DNA of 64,000 nucleotides from Rhizoclosmatium globosum (lineage: Eukaryota; Chytridiomycota; Chytridiomycetes; Chytridiales; Chytriomycetaceae): contig MCGO01000020.1 of the NCBI GenBank assembly GCA_002104985.1, forward strand, positions 372,001-436,000, in the 5' to 3' direction. The position numbers and the translations under genes were made by a program. Of this stretch, positions 32,095-42,006 are shown one piece after another (position 1 is the first letter of the stretch; each line of letters begins with the position of its first letter). Below the pieces are notes generated by a model. The model was not told where the DNA came from. It searched no databases and saw only the letters and a program-made list of their open reading frames with translations.

Positions 32095-33493
32095 TCAATC
32101 AGAAAACTGTTCAGTGGAAACATCAAAGTCTCCTTGTTCAAATTCTTCTTCACTTTCCTCGCTCTCTTCAAAATCCGAACTAGCTGCAACTATGTTTGGA
32201 AAAGAGACTACCAGTTCCTTCTCCCTTCGAGTGCCTGATTTCACGGAAAAATCATCATGCCGATTATGCGCTATCACATAATGCCTACAATTCTGAGTCT
32301 TGATATTCAATTCCTCGTATAGCGGATCATTATCGGGTATATCATCTTCACAGACAGCGGGTCCACCTCCATAACATCCTTTGAGAAGATTCCAAGACTT
32401 TTCCGATACCACCTGAAAGTCACGCATGGGAACTAAGTACGGGTTTATACGTCCAGACTTTAATAACATTGTTGAGTTATCAATTGCACTGGGAGGTCCA
32501 GACGTGGAACGCAAGAAATTGCGCCAATCTTCGATGAACCTGGTGCTCACGAAGTATAGTTTGTCTGCTGGTTCCAACCGCATTATTTCCCGTTCAACAT
32601 TCCGTCTGTCGTTCCATTTCGCGGCTTTTGCAAGACTGATATAAGGTTCAAATGGTTTGTCTGCAAGGAACTTGATGTGATCTTGTGTATTGCTTCGCGT
32701 TCAGCAGCGAGGGAGCTTGGGTTTCCCACCCACTTTACGCAATCGTAGCACCAAACTGTCAAAGATTTTACATTAGGACAGGGGTGGGGTAAATTGGAAA
32801 ACGATTCTAATGAGTCAAGTTTCAGGCATAACGAATGCTTAGAGTTGCGGAAGTGGGATACTCCATGTCTGTTTGTGATTCTGCTGCATCCAACAATCCC
32901 GCAATCTTTTGTGAGACACAGCCACAGATCCTACTCAACAAAACGTGAATACAAAACCATTTGAACTCAAGCCAAGAAAAAGAAACGCACAGGATTTGTT
33001 ACATGGCAATCTTCTGCTGAGCACTCTATTTGATTCATTGGTTTGGAATCCAACAGTTCAGAAAACCTAATGACGTCAGATTTAGAAACGGTTGGTCCAT
33101 TAGCCTCATCCTCTCATTTGGTCTAATAAACGGCAAAAGTTGTGTCAATTACCTCCGAGCACGTTCTCCATGGTGTCTTCCATCGTCAAAGGTGAGAGAT
33201 GGGGGCACAAGTCGCAAAAGGCACCATCAAAGTAGGCTTCTCGCCAATTCCCGCCTTGATGAATATAACTGATTCCAGTCTTTTGGAACACCAAATGAGC
33301 CCATAGTGCTTGAGAAGACAGCGATGATCGTAGGAGTTGACAGGTTTGAGTGAGAGATACCACAGCCTTGTGATCAAGATGTTCAAATCCAAGTATGAGC
33401 AAGATCTGAGCGATTCATGAGTCTCAATTACAATTGATGGCAATCAAAGGTTACCTCGGTCGGCAAAGATGTAAGTGAAAGCGGCGAAAACAT
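32095..33493 (-). CDS. F-box + UBP zinc finger + DUSP protein (copy A)
   Basis: Spliced gene with an F-box across exons 1-2 (SLPTE | ILLILGFEHLDHKAVVSL), then a CPHLS segment. A UBP-type zinc finger follows in exons 3-4 (ECSAEDC, LWLCLTKDCGIVGCSR, RHGVSHF, HSLCLKL, VWCYDC). A DUSP domain ends it (LYFVSTRFIEDWRNFLRS, GPPSAIDN, DFQVVSEKSWNLLKGCYGGGP), with an acidic tail. UBP fingers bind the free C-terminus of ubiquitin; DUSP is known from ubiquitin proteases; the F-box would dock to SCF. No protease catalytic domain is present. One base appears to be missing near 32678, between zinc finger and DUSP (compared with copies B and C). This is probably sequence error, otherwise a pseudogene. Confidence 0.75.
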
Positions 33494-33792
33494 TGCCGAC
33501 TTTTGAAATCTGGATGCAGATCCGAAGAGAATAATTTTCCGAATCGTTCTTTCCTTTCCTTCCGAGGTATGATTGACAATAGATTCGTAAGAGTCAGAAG
33601 AAAAGACATGTTTGGTATCATTTCTATTTACTGTTAAGAATTCCATTCTATCCAATGTACCCGCCAACGACAGGAGATCCCACACTGTCTGTTTCAATCG
33701 TGCTGGTGAACCCATGAGACTCCGTCTCAGAATCTGAGATCTCGGAGCCATCATCGCGCTGAGTCAGATTCAAAAACTGCTTCTTGTACGCT

Positions 33793-34958
33793 TCAATTCC
33801 TTTCCAAGACCAACATAACGTGATCACCATCAGGGATGTGTTCACTTGCGCAAACCATTGGCCCACCGCCGTTGTAGAGCATCAGCATATTCCAACTTTC
33901 CTCATTCACTATCATAAAGTCATGAAAAGGACGCAAATCTGGCTTCATGAATCGTTTTTTGGTTTGTTGTGTTGAATCGAACTGGTCAATTTCTGACACC
34001 TCCTCTTCTCCCATTAGTAACGATGAGTTGTCAACCACACCAGGATACTTTGATTTTGAGTTGATAAAATCGCGCCAACGTTGCATAAATCCTTGCTCAA
34101 CAAAGAATAATTGTCCCCGGGCTTAAGTTCCATTGTCTCACGTTCTAAGTTTCGCTGGTAGTTCCAATCTGCATTTGAACGAAGGGATATAAATGGTTCA
34201 CGATCTGGAGCGACAAATGCCTTCATGATTTTGTCACAAAGTTGACTTTGGGCAGGTAGGACAGCAGGTCCAGCTCCAAGCCATGTGGAACACCCATAGC
34301 ACCAAACTTTTCAAGGAATACTTCGTTAGTTGGGCGAAAAGGCGAGTAATGATATTCTTACACTCTAATGAATCGATCTTCATCGTCAAACTGTGCTGAG
34401 TCATCTGGAAGTGCTGTGCTCCATGGCCATTAGCTACTCTGGAACATCCAACGAAGCCACAATTTTGCTCCAAGCACATCCAAACACTTGGTGTCGTTAC
34501 GCTGCAACCATCTTTAAAGCATTCGATTTGATGAATCTGTTTTGCATCGAGAAAGTTATGGAACCTTGAGTTCGACATCGTTAGCCAAGGAAAGGAACAC
34601 AACGTCTCTTAACAAGACTGACCTTGTAGCGTGGTGGTTTATGACAGCATCTGAGGCCAGGCTGCTGAGATGAGGACACATTGCACAGAAACCCTGATCA
34701 AAGTACGCCTTCCGCCAGTCCCCGCCTTCTTCGATGTACTTGATTCCTGTCTTGTCAAACACTGCCTTTGCCCAGATAGCCTGCGAGTTTGTGAGAAGAG
34801 ACCGCAGGATACTCGATGTGTGTGACAGGCGGAGGATGGATCGGTGGTCGAGATGGTCCAGGGCAAGCAGGTGTACCAGCTACGTTACATAGTAAGTATT
34901 TCAACTTTCAAGTTCCGTAAGTCATGCAAAGTACCTCAGGAGGAAGCAGTGAGAGCAT
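33793..34958 (-). CDS. F-box + UBP zinc finger + DUSP protein (copy B)
   Basis: Paralog of copy A, in tandem 300 bp upstream of its start and on the same strand. Exon 1 gives MLSLLPPE and exon 2 completes the F-box (LLALDHLDHRSILRLSHTSS). The UBP finger is IECFKDGC, VWMCLEQNCGFVGCSR, GHGAQHF, HSLTMKI and VWCYGC. The DUSP reads FFVEQGFMQRWRDFINS, GVVDNSSLL, DFMIVNEESWNML and YNGGGPMV. The frame shifts by one base near 34110, inside the start of DUSP (KPGD / LFFV), as if a base were missing. A further in-frame acidic tail can be read beyond the stop at 33793 in another frame, so the true end may be nearer 33648. Role inferred as for copy A: a ubiquitin-reading SCF adaptor. Confidence 0.72.
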
Positions 34959-35281
34959 TTGAGGCTGGAGTGGTGTGATGTGAAAATTCTTTTGCGCCTC
35001 TCTCCCCAACAGATGCGGCAGTGCGCAACAAGCCCCCATATCAAACTTTTGGTATCCCTCGTTTCCGATTTTGTTCTTCTTTCACACATTCGAGCTGTTC
35101 GTTTAGCATGTGAAATGAGGAAAACAAGCTATCAAAGTCCCATTCAAGCATCTTTTCCATCTGCCAAGAACTGACTGGGGCTTACTTCTTTCTTCCCAGT
35201 GGTTAAATCCTGTAAGTTATAGCCCCTTAAAAAAATAGTTTTTTCAGAGCTGGTTGGCGTAATTGTCAGTTGTTCCCCGAA

Positions 35282-37276
35282 ATGACGTACGATCCTGAGC
35301 CCTCTCGCGCATCACAAACGAATCAAACAACCACCATCACTGCCGCAGATCCGACCGAAGCTCAAAAGAGGCTCACCTCCACTGGTCATCACGTCTTCAA
35401 CTTGTTTGGATCCGAAACCTGTAAATACAAAGAAGCAGCAGGAGAGTTTCTGGAGCAATGCGAGTTGGATGGAAATGGACTCTCAACTTTCATGCTTTTA
35501 TCATGTTTGCATCGCCATCTATTTGTCTTGGAGCACCACTCACGTGGAATACTCTTTTGCCAAATGGATATGGGAACTTGATGGCGGCTTCTGCCCTGGG
35601 CTTCACATCTTTCCTCGCGTTCGTATTGTGTCTCATAGAAATGATGGCTATGCTTCCATTTAATGGAGGTATGGCTGTTTTTGCACGTGCTGCTTTTGGT
35701 TTGTAGAATTGAACTCGCGATTCTTGATTTCTAATGATAGTCTACCGATTCAGGTCCCTACGTTGGTTATTTCGTAGGTTCCTGTGAGGCATGGGAATAC
35801 ATTTTGGTTGCTGCCCAAGGTGTATACTTGTTTGGATCAACTTTGTCGTCAATTTTCAATACCAATCAAAATTACGCGCCACTGTACTGGCTGATTGCCA
35901 TAGCCATAATGCCGGTGCTCATTACATTGGAATCAAGTGCGTCGCGCGACTTTGCGCAATCACCCTTGCGTTTGAAGTTATTGGAGGGTTTTGTTCGTGA
36001 TGGCAGGAATGAAGTCTTTCGACTTTTCCATGAACGTGTTGAATTCTTCGGCCGTATTTTTGTCCCCTAACGTACTTCTCCAACTACATACGACTTATTG
36101 TTTCCAGTGGGAACTTCAGGACTTTGGACGTCAACCTATTCTCAAGTATGGACTATTCTTGGCATTGAGTCAGCTCCACTCTGTGCAGATGAAAGCCAAT
36201 CATTTGTGAAGGCCCCAAAGCTGATGATTTGGGCCATGTACTCGTTTATGGAGTCATTTCGTATACGATTATCTTGGTGCCAGCACTTTCTCCTGGAGTA
36301 GCAAACTTGTCCGTTGCATATGACCCAATGATTGATTCTTTTCTTTGTACATGGGGCCTTGATTATCTCAGCGAAGGAGGTTCAGTGGCAAAGGCGCTTT
36401 ATTTCTTTGTTTACTTGCCTGCCCTCGTAAACAGGTGAGCGTTTAAAACAGTTGAAAGAGTAGTTAATTATACACAATACAGTATGTTGTGCTACTCCTA
36501 TGCGACTTCTCGACAAGTCTATGCCTTAAGCAAGGTTGGATATTACCCCAACTTCTATGCAAGAGTCTTACCAGGCAATCGATCACCATTCAACGCGGCT
36601 TTGCTTTCCATTGGATTGATCGTCGTTATAGCGCTAATTATTCAGTTTGAAAGTGGAGGCATTGTTGGTCAAGCTCTGCTGAATGGAAGTCTGCTCTACG
36701 CAATTTTCGCATACATTGCTGTTGGAGCTGCTTACATTCGCATGAAGCTTGTTTTCCCAAGTTTGAAGTAAGCGTCAAATATGCATCGAAACTGCTCTAA
36801 ACACGAATAGGCGCCCTTTCGACCTCGGTTTTTGGTTTGGCAACCTGTGTGCCATAATCACCTTAGTCTCCTTCACCTCCGCTTTGGTTGAATTATTTTT
36901 ACAGCCTGTGATGAGAGAGACGCTTTTTGTTTGTCTGGGAAAACTAGGCGTCATGACAGTAGAGTTCGTGGTATATCATCGTTTTCATTTGGTTGAAACA
37001 CCAGAAGAGGAGTTTATTCAACATCATCTTGGAAACCTCGCAGATGGAGGTAATATTGCTGACGAATACAAGGATGAGGAAGGCAAGATAGACGCCAACG
37101 CGTATGTCCATAACTTATCAAAGAGCATCATTTCAGTCGCAAAAAGCAAGAGGCAGTTGCATGGTGTTGCTGTCAGTGGGTCAAACTTGAAGCTTCCGTC
37201 AAATGTGAAGCTCCCAGTCCATGATGAGAGTACAGCGGAAAAGACAGGAGGATTTTTGACGTTACCGAAACAATAG
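35282..37276 (+). CDS. APC-superfamily amino-acid/ethanolamine-type permease (frame disrupted)
   Basis: Several exons encode a 10-12 helix transporter. Recognisable blocks are FLAFVLCLIEMMAMLPFNGG, PYVGYFVGSCEAWEYI, GIESAPLCADESQ, VYGVISYTIILVPAL and CYSYATSRQVYALSKVGYYP, the pattern of ethanolamine/LAT-like permeases that import small amines or amino acids at the plasma membrane. The C-terminus is hydrophilic (about 120 residues). Clear introns occur near 35705, 36435 and 36770. At least three further frame changes, near 35930, 35990 and 36246, cannot be introns; each is fixed by adding one base in a short run. Another frame change near 36110 is unclear. Either a decayed gene or sequencing deletions; similar defects in essential neighbours favour the latter. 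Confidence 0.7.
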
Positions 37277-37588
37277 TATATTTTGGCAAAGCTAAATAAT
37301 ATATCCAAGTTTTATTGTTTGAGAGGAGCAGCAGGGTGAAATAACCCACGCGAAGGAGACGAAGATGGTCCCGAACTAGAGTGTTCTCTGCTATGTTCGC
37401 TTTCGTTGTCACTCGCACATCCCCTTCTTCCCGATGAAGAAGGGTCTCTAGCACTCTAATGTCTTGTAAATGTGTATGTACCGAATTCTCCTCTTCTTCT
37501 TGGTCAGGCATTGGAATCTGAGGGCTGACGCGAGCCCAGGCCTCTACACGCCGATTTTGCTCCTCTCTAGCTTCAGCCTCGCATTGTT

Positions 37589-38772
37589 TTACGAGTTCGC
37601 TTTTAACGTCGTGATGCGTTGAAGGAGTCCGGAATAAATGGGATCATCGGTGGGGATGTTTTGTTCAACCGATAGTGAAGGGCCACCGCCGTAAAAGGAG
37701 TATAGATTCAAATAATCTCGCTTGATAATTTGGATTTGATTATTAAGTATTCAAAAAAATATGTTTGCTTACCTCAGAGATTAGGCCAAAGTCTCGAAAC
37801 GGAAGGGCATCAGGATGTATCCGGTATTCGCTTTCATCCCTCCCCGTAAATCCATCTTCATCACCTTCTTCAGCATTTATAATCAATGACCAGTTATCGA
37901 TTCCATCTGGAGGCCCAGCATTTGACAAAAGAAATTCCCTCCACTGCAACAAAAAGTCCCTCGAGAGCATATACAATCGATCCGATTCCACAATCTTGTA
38001 CATTCCTCGCTCAATATATCGCCGTTTATTCCATGACGCAAAGTGGGTATCGAGGAACTTGTAGGGTTCTTGATTGGGCTTCAAAAACGCACTGATGATC
38101 TTATCTGTGAAATGCGTTTCGGCAACGTATTCCGTCTGTTTCCCCATCCATTTTGTACACTTGTAGCACCAAACTGAGGGTATAAGAAACTTAGTAACTT
38201 TTTCAGGAGTGGAGATGATAGACACGGAATAGCCGGAATAACTGCTTACATTCAAAGTGTTGAGCTTGACGCAAATAGAGTGACCTGACTCTAAAAGTGA
38301 TTGATTGCATGTTGATTCTTTGTCCGGCCACATCCGATCGAATAACAGTCTTTTGTCAAACACATCCACAAGTCTGGCGTAAGGCTTCCGCACTCTGATG
38401 TCGAGCATGCAATCGTTTCAAACGGCTGTCCTTCGACGATGCTTTGGAATCGTTGTATCCGGTTTTGCAATACGTCTGGATAACTCATGTCACTTAGATG
38501 GGGGCACATTGCGCAGAACTCGCTGTCCCAACAAGCTTTCCGCCAGTCTCCGCCGTCATGGATGTAGTTGATTCCGGTTTTGCGGAAAGTGAGGGCAGAC
38601 CACAGCTTTTGGGAGGACAGGAGAAGGGTTCGCAGATCTCGGCATGTTGAAGCAAGCTTGAGAACATCGTAACAGCTTAGATAGTCGATTGCTGCTATGT
38701 AAAAGATCTAGCAAGGTGGTCAGATGAAGGGTACTCTGATCGGAATCGTACTTCATGCGGCAGTTGTGGCAT
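37589..38772 (-). CDS. F-box + UBP zinc finger + DUSP protein (copy C)
   Basis: Third paralog, separated from copies A and B by the permease. Start ATG at 38772 (MPQLPHE); exon 2 continues the F-box (FYIAAIDYLSCYDVLKLAS, SSQKLWSAL). The UBP finger reads CSTSECG, LWMCLTKDCYSIGCGR, QHAINHF, HSICVKL and VWCYKC. The DUSP reads RLYMLSRDFLLQWREFLLS, GPPDGIDN, DFGLISE, then across a last intron YLNLYSFYGGGPSL. One base is missing in a TTTT run near 38293, between HAINHF and GHSICVKL, judged from the four-residue spacing in copies A and B. The remaining frame is open to the stop at 37589. Confidence 0.75.
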
Positions 38773-39048
38773 GATGGTGAGTCTTGTTGCAGACTGTCGA
38801 TTTGAGTCAAATTGCTTTGGCCCAAAACCCAAAAACCCAGGATAAGATTATCCAATGTGAAATCAAACATTCCTTATAGCTGAAATTCCATTCCAAGGTA
38901 TTTCACAATATGAAGTCGGTGGCACATTGGTGTGATAGCCAACAAAATGAGTTAAATTTCCAAAACGAGTTAACTTTCAACTTCATTCTCTTTAAACAAT
39001 CAGATTTATTGATGTTCATCGTATTAGTATGGTAATCATATGATCTGT

Positions 39049-39619
39049 TCATGTCTGATTGTTATCTTGGTCATCTATCACACCTCGAAACATGAGATAA
39101 TAAGGCCATATTCGATTGAAAACGACTTCGATGCCCTGTTCTCGCATTATTAGATATGCTTGTAAATACTCCATACAAGCTGACCATTGAAGTCGGCAGA
39201 AACATCCACCAACACACACCAACTTTAACCAAGAAAAACAAGGGCAAATAATCCAGAATCCAGTCATACATAAGATTTTGGAATGAATTCACGACTTTCA
39301 GGATGAGAAAGTATAATCCTAAGGCGCGAATTCCATGAGCATTACTTGTTTCTGCATATTGCATGAATAAACGAGATGGTAATGCGACCGTCAGGATGTG
39401 ACTAAGAGGCAAGTGAAGGATGTGAAGAGATAGGGAGAGAATTGTGATGAGAATGACAGCTGCTGCGATTCGCGTCTGTGGTAATCAGTGCAGAATGAAG
39501 TTCGATTACTTTCTGAAATGATGAAACAACCTCTTCTTACTTTTGGTATTCTTGTTGAGGCCTCTATACGACAAAGGAAAGGGCTTTGTGACAGGAGGAA
39601 GTCTGTTTAATTTGGTCAT
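39049..39619 (-). CDS. REEP/Yop1 (TB2/DP1/HVA22) family ER-shaping protein
   Basis: The hydrophobic hairpin typical of the family is visible: LYFLILKVVNSFQNLMYDW, then DYLPLFFLVKVGVCWWMFLPT followed by FNGQLVWSIYKH, matching the conserved W-x-x-LPxFNGxxxIY pattern. Family members bend ER tubules through paired membrane wedges. One GT-AG intron is likely near 39540, and the start ATG at 39619 is the best candidate. Two single-base losses, near 39190 (before FNG) and 39170 (after YKH), are needed to keep one frame to the stop at 39049. This again resembles the local pattern of one-base deletions. N-terminal exon border uncertain. Confidence 0.6.
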
Positions 39620-39766
39620 TAATCATATTTCTGCGGCTGCCCACGTCTGAAGTAGTTACCAATATGATGATGGTATTGCTGAATATGATGGGTCATTTTG
39701 TCGCTTCTCTATTCTCTTCGTTTGACTGTTTATTTATCGCCAAAAACAACTGCGCAAAAGAGAAGG

Positions 39767-40762
39767 ATGGTTGACAGACAGGTTCGCCGCCCTCGCCTCG
39801 CCGCCACTCTGCCGCTGACTAATAACGTTTGCCGCAGAATCGGGCCGGAGTCAAATTTGGAGGCGGTGGCGTTGCCGGATCCAGCGAGTCCAACGTCGAC
39901 CGCCGAGAGCGACTTCGAAAACTTGCGCTTGAGACGATCGATCTGGCAAAGGATCCGTACTTTATGCGCAACCACCTCGGCTCGTACGAATGCAAACTGT
40001 GTCTGACGCTGCACTCAAGTGCGTTTCGTTTGTTTCGTGTTCAGAAGAGTAGTGCTAAACTGCACAACTAGACGAGGGAAGTTATCTGGCACATACACAG
40101 GGAAAGAAGCATCAGTCAAATCTGCATAGACGTGCCGCGAGAGATGCGAGGGATATGAGCAACCCAATGACCCTGCAGGCTCAACAAGCACTGGCTGCAG
40201 GTGCACCTGGATTTGGAGGACCCATCGTACCAAAGAAAGTTGCCATTAAAATTGGACGACCTGGATGTGAGTACTGTCAGATTGGGAGGACAATGAGAAC
40301 TGAACAGGCTGTGTCAAACAGACAAAATCACCAAAATCAAGGACCCGCAAACACAACAGCTTGGACTCTTATTCCAGCTGCAATACCCTCAAATCGACGC
40401 GAAAACAAAGCCCCGGCACAGATTCATGTCAGCCTTTGAACAACGAGTCGAGCCTGCTCAACGTCAGTACCAATACTTACTTATTGCGCGGAACCATACG
40501 AAACAGTTGCATTCAAAGTTCAAAGTAAAGAAATCGATCGAGCTGAGGGTCGATTCTGGACATACTGGGATGTTGACGCGCACCAGTTTAGCTTGCAGTT
40601 TTTCTTTAAGGCAGAGAGTAATAGGGCACCTGGAGATTCTTCTAGTGGCCAAGTGGAGGGGCTTTAAGTGCTGGGTTGGCTAGTTTGCCTCCCAACCCAA
40701 ATAATGTTCACCCAAGTCGAAAGTTTGTGCCTACGGGAGCTAATGCACAGCCTGTTGGGTAG
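39767..40762 (+). CDS. SF3A2/Prp11 splicing factor subunit
   Basis: Exon 1 is only 15 nt (MVDRQ). Two further introns (40021-40070 and about 40265-40318) join into the highly conserved SF3a subunit 2. It is a U2 snRNP protein of the spliceosome. Diagnostic blocks are NRAGVKFGGGGVA, NVDRRERLRKLALETIDL, the zinc finger YECKLCLTLHSN...SYLAHTQGKKHQ, KVAIKIGRPGY, QYPQIDAKTKPRHRFMSAFE and GRFWTYWDVDAHQFSLQFFF. Adding one base near 40488 (before EPYETVAFKV) and one near 40654 restores a single frame ending at 40762 in a Pro/Asn-rich tail. Because this gene is essential and normally single-copy, the missing bases are most likely errors in the sequence. Confidence 0.88.
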
Positions 40763-41083
40763 ATTTAATTTGAAGAAATTTGGTGTGAATAAAAAATAGC
40801 GTATATTGGTCTTATTTTACAGTTTCGGTAGTTGTGGTCCATCACGTAAATACATTTGGGGTTTTGATTAGAGTTGGAAAATAAAACGTCAACAAGGGAA
40901 CTATATTCAGGCTAATACTTTCGCCTTCTCCATTTCTCCCCTTCTTGATTCCGCCGTATCCGTCGTGAGAACTTGCCACCTCCAACAACTTGATTTTGCC
41001 AATTGCAAGACTCAATGGCACCCAAACAGAAACAAGTGCGCAACGAGCCAAAGAGGCGACCCGCTTTTGCGTGGTTATGCTGA

Positions 41084-41887
41084 TTATTCAGTTGGAGAGT
41101 TTGTTTGTTTCCTTGTATTGCGTCGAGTAAAGGTTGGTCTTGAATCGATTGAGAAACTGTTTGGAACTAATCCACCCATTATGGCATATCCAGCATAACA
41201 AAGTGATGAACCAAGGGTTGAAATTGAGGACAGGAAACCGTATCGTGCAATTAACGGGTGGTACAAGGCGCCGCGTTCGTTGGTGTTGCATTCTTTACTT
41301 GTTTCAAAGATTTGTTGGAGACAAGCGTATGCAAAGTATCCATCTAGCAAAGAAGCAAAAAAGATATTTGTCGCGGCAGTGATATTGTATGCGAGATTTT
41401 TGGTGGCATTTGGTTGTGGTAGAAGAAGTATGGAAGGAGGAAGTAGACATACGATACATGTAGTGATTGTCAAAGTTTTGAAGAATGTCAGGATGTGTGG
41501 TGTAGAATGGGTCCGGAATATATCATTTGTTCTGAGCCAGGTGTATGCCTTTGGATAGGTTTCAGTTGACCTCATGTGCACAACTTTCCCGTCACAACTT
41601 ACCAAGTACAAAATTAAAGTTAGAGCAAAAAGACACGATTTTGCAAGAAGTGGACTGTCCAGATCCGCTTCATGTCGCGTATAAATTGCTGCAGAAACAA
41701 AGTAGCCAATGGAGGAGGCAATCAAGAGCAACAGAAGCCTATTCTTGGGTCCCTTGAATACAGCAGAATAGTTTCCATCTGAGCAGTAGTAAAAGAGACA
41801 GCATGAGAGTCCCACTAGAATTACGAACGTGAGGACACCGAGGAATGCGAGAATGGTAGATGCAAGATTGGGATTAACATCGATCAT
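41084..41887 (-). CDS. Multi-pass membrane protein, unknown function
   Basis: Two exons, joined by removing an intron of about 51 nt near 41552-41602, give about 250 residues with six or seven hydrophobic helices: TILAFLGVLTFVILVGL, LLLLLIASSIGYFVSA, SCLFALTLILYL, ILTFFKTLTITTCIVCLL, IFFASLLDGYFAYACL and SISTLGSSLCYAGYAIM. There is a short N-terminus and a polar C-terminal tail. No family signature is recognised; a seven-helix receptor-like or transporter-like protein are both possible. It starts at ATG 41887, 119 bp from the divergent SCYL2-like gene. Confidence 0.55.
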   Translation of the reverse strand: MIDVNPNLASTILAFLGVLTFVILVGLSCCLFYYCSDGNYSAVFKGPKNRLLLLLIASSIGYFVSAAIYTRHEADLDSPLLAKSCLFALTLILYLVSCDGKVVHMRSTETYPKAYTWLRTNDIFRTHSTPHILTFFKTLTITTCIVCLLPPSILLLPQPNATKNLAYNITAATNIFFASLLDGYFAYACLQQIFETSKECNTNERGALYHPLIARYGFLSSISTLGSSLCYAGYAIMGGLVPNSFSIDSRPTFTRRNTRKQTNSPTE

Positions 41888-42006
41888 GCTGACTTATTTT
41901 GGATGCGATAGTTTCAGCCATTGTGAAGTCACACTTTCATTGTTCCTGTTGACCCACACAAAGTTTGACAACAACCAATCAGGTTTAAAGAGACCTTTTT
42001 TGACTG

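Noticed and set aside
32095..38772. A cluster of dead ubiquitin-protease genes
   Set aside because: No trace of the USP catalytic Cys or His boxes is seen, and the frame breaks resemble those in essential genes nearby.
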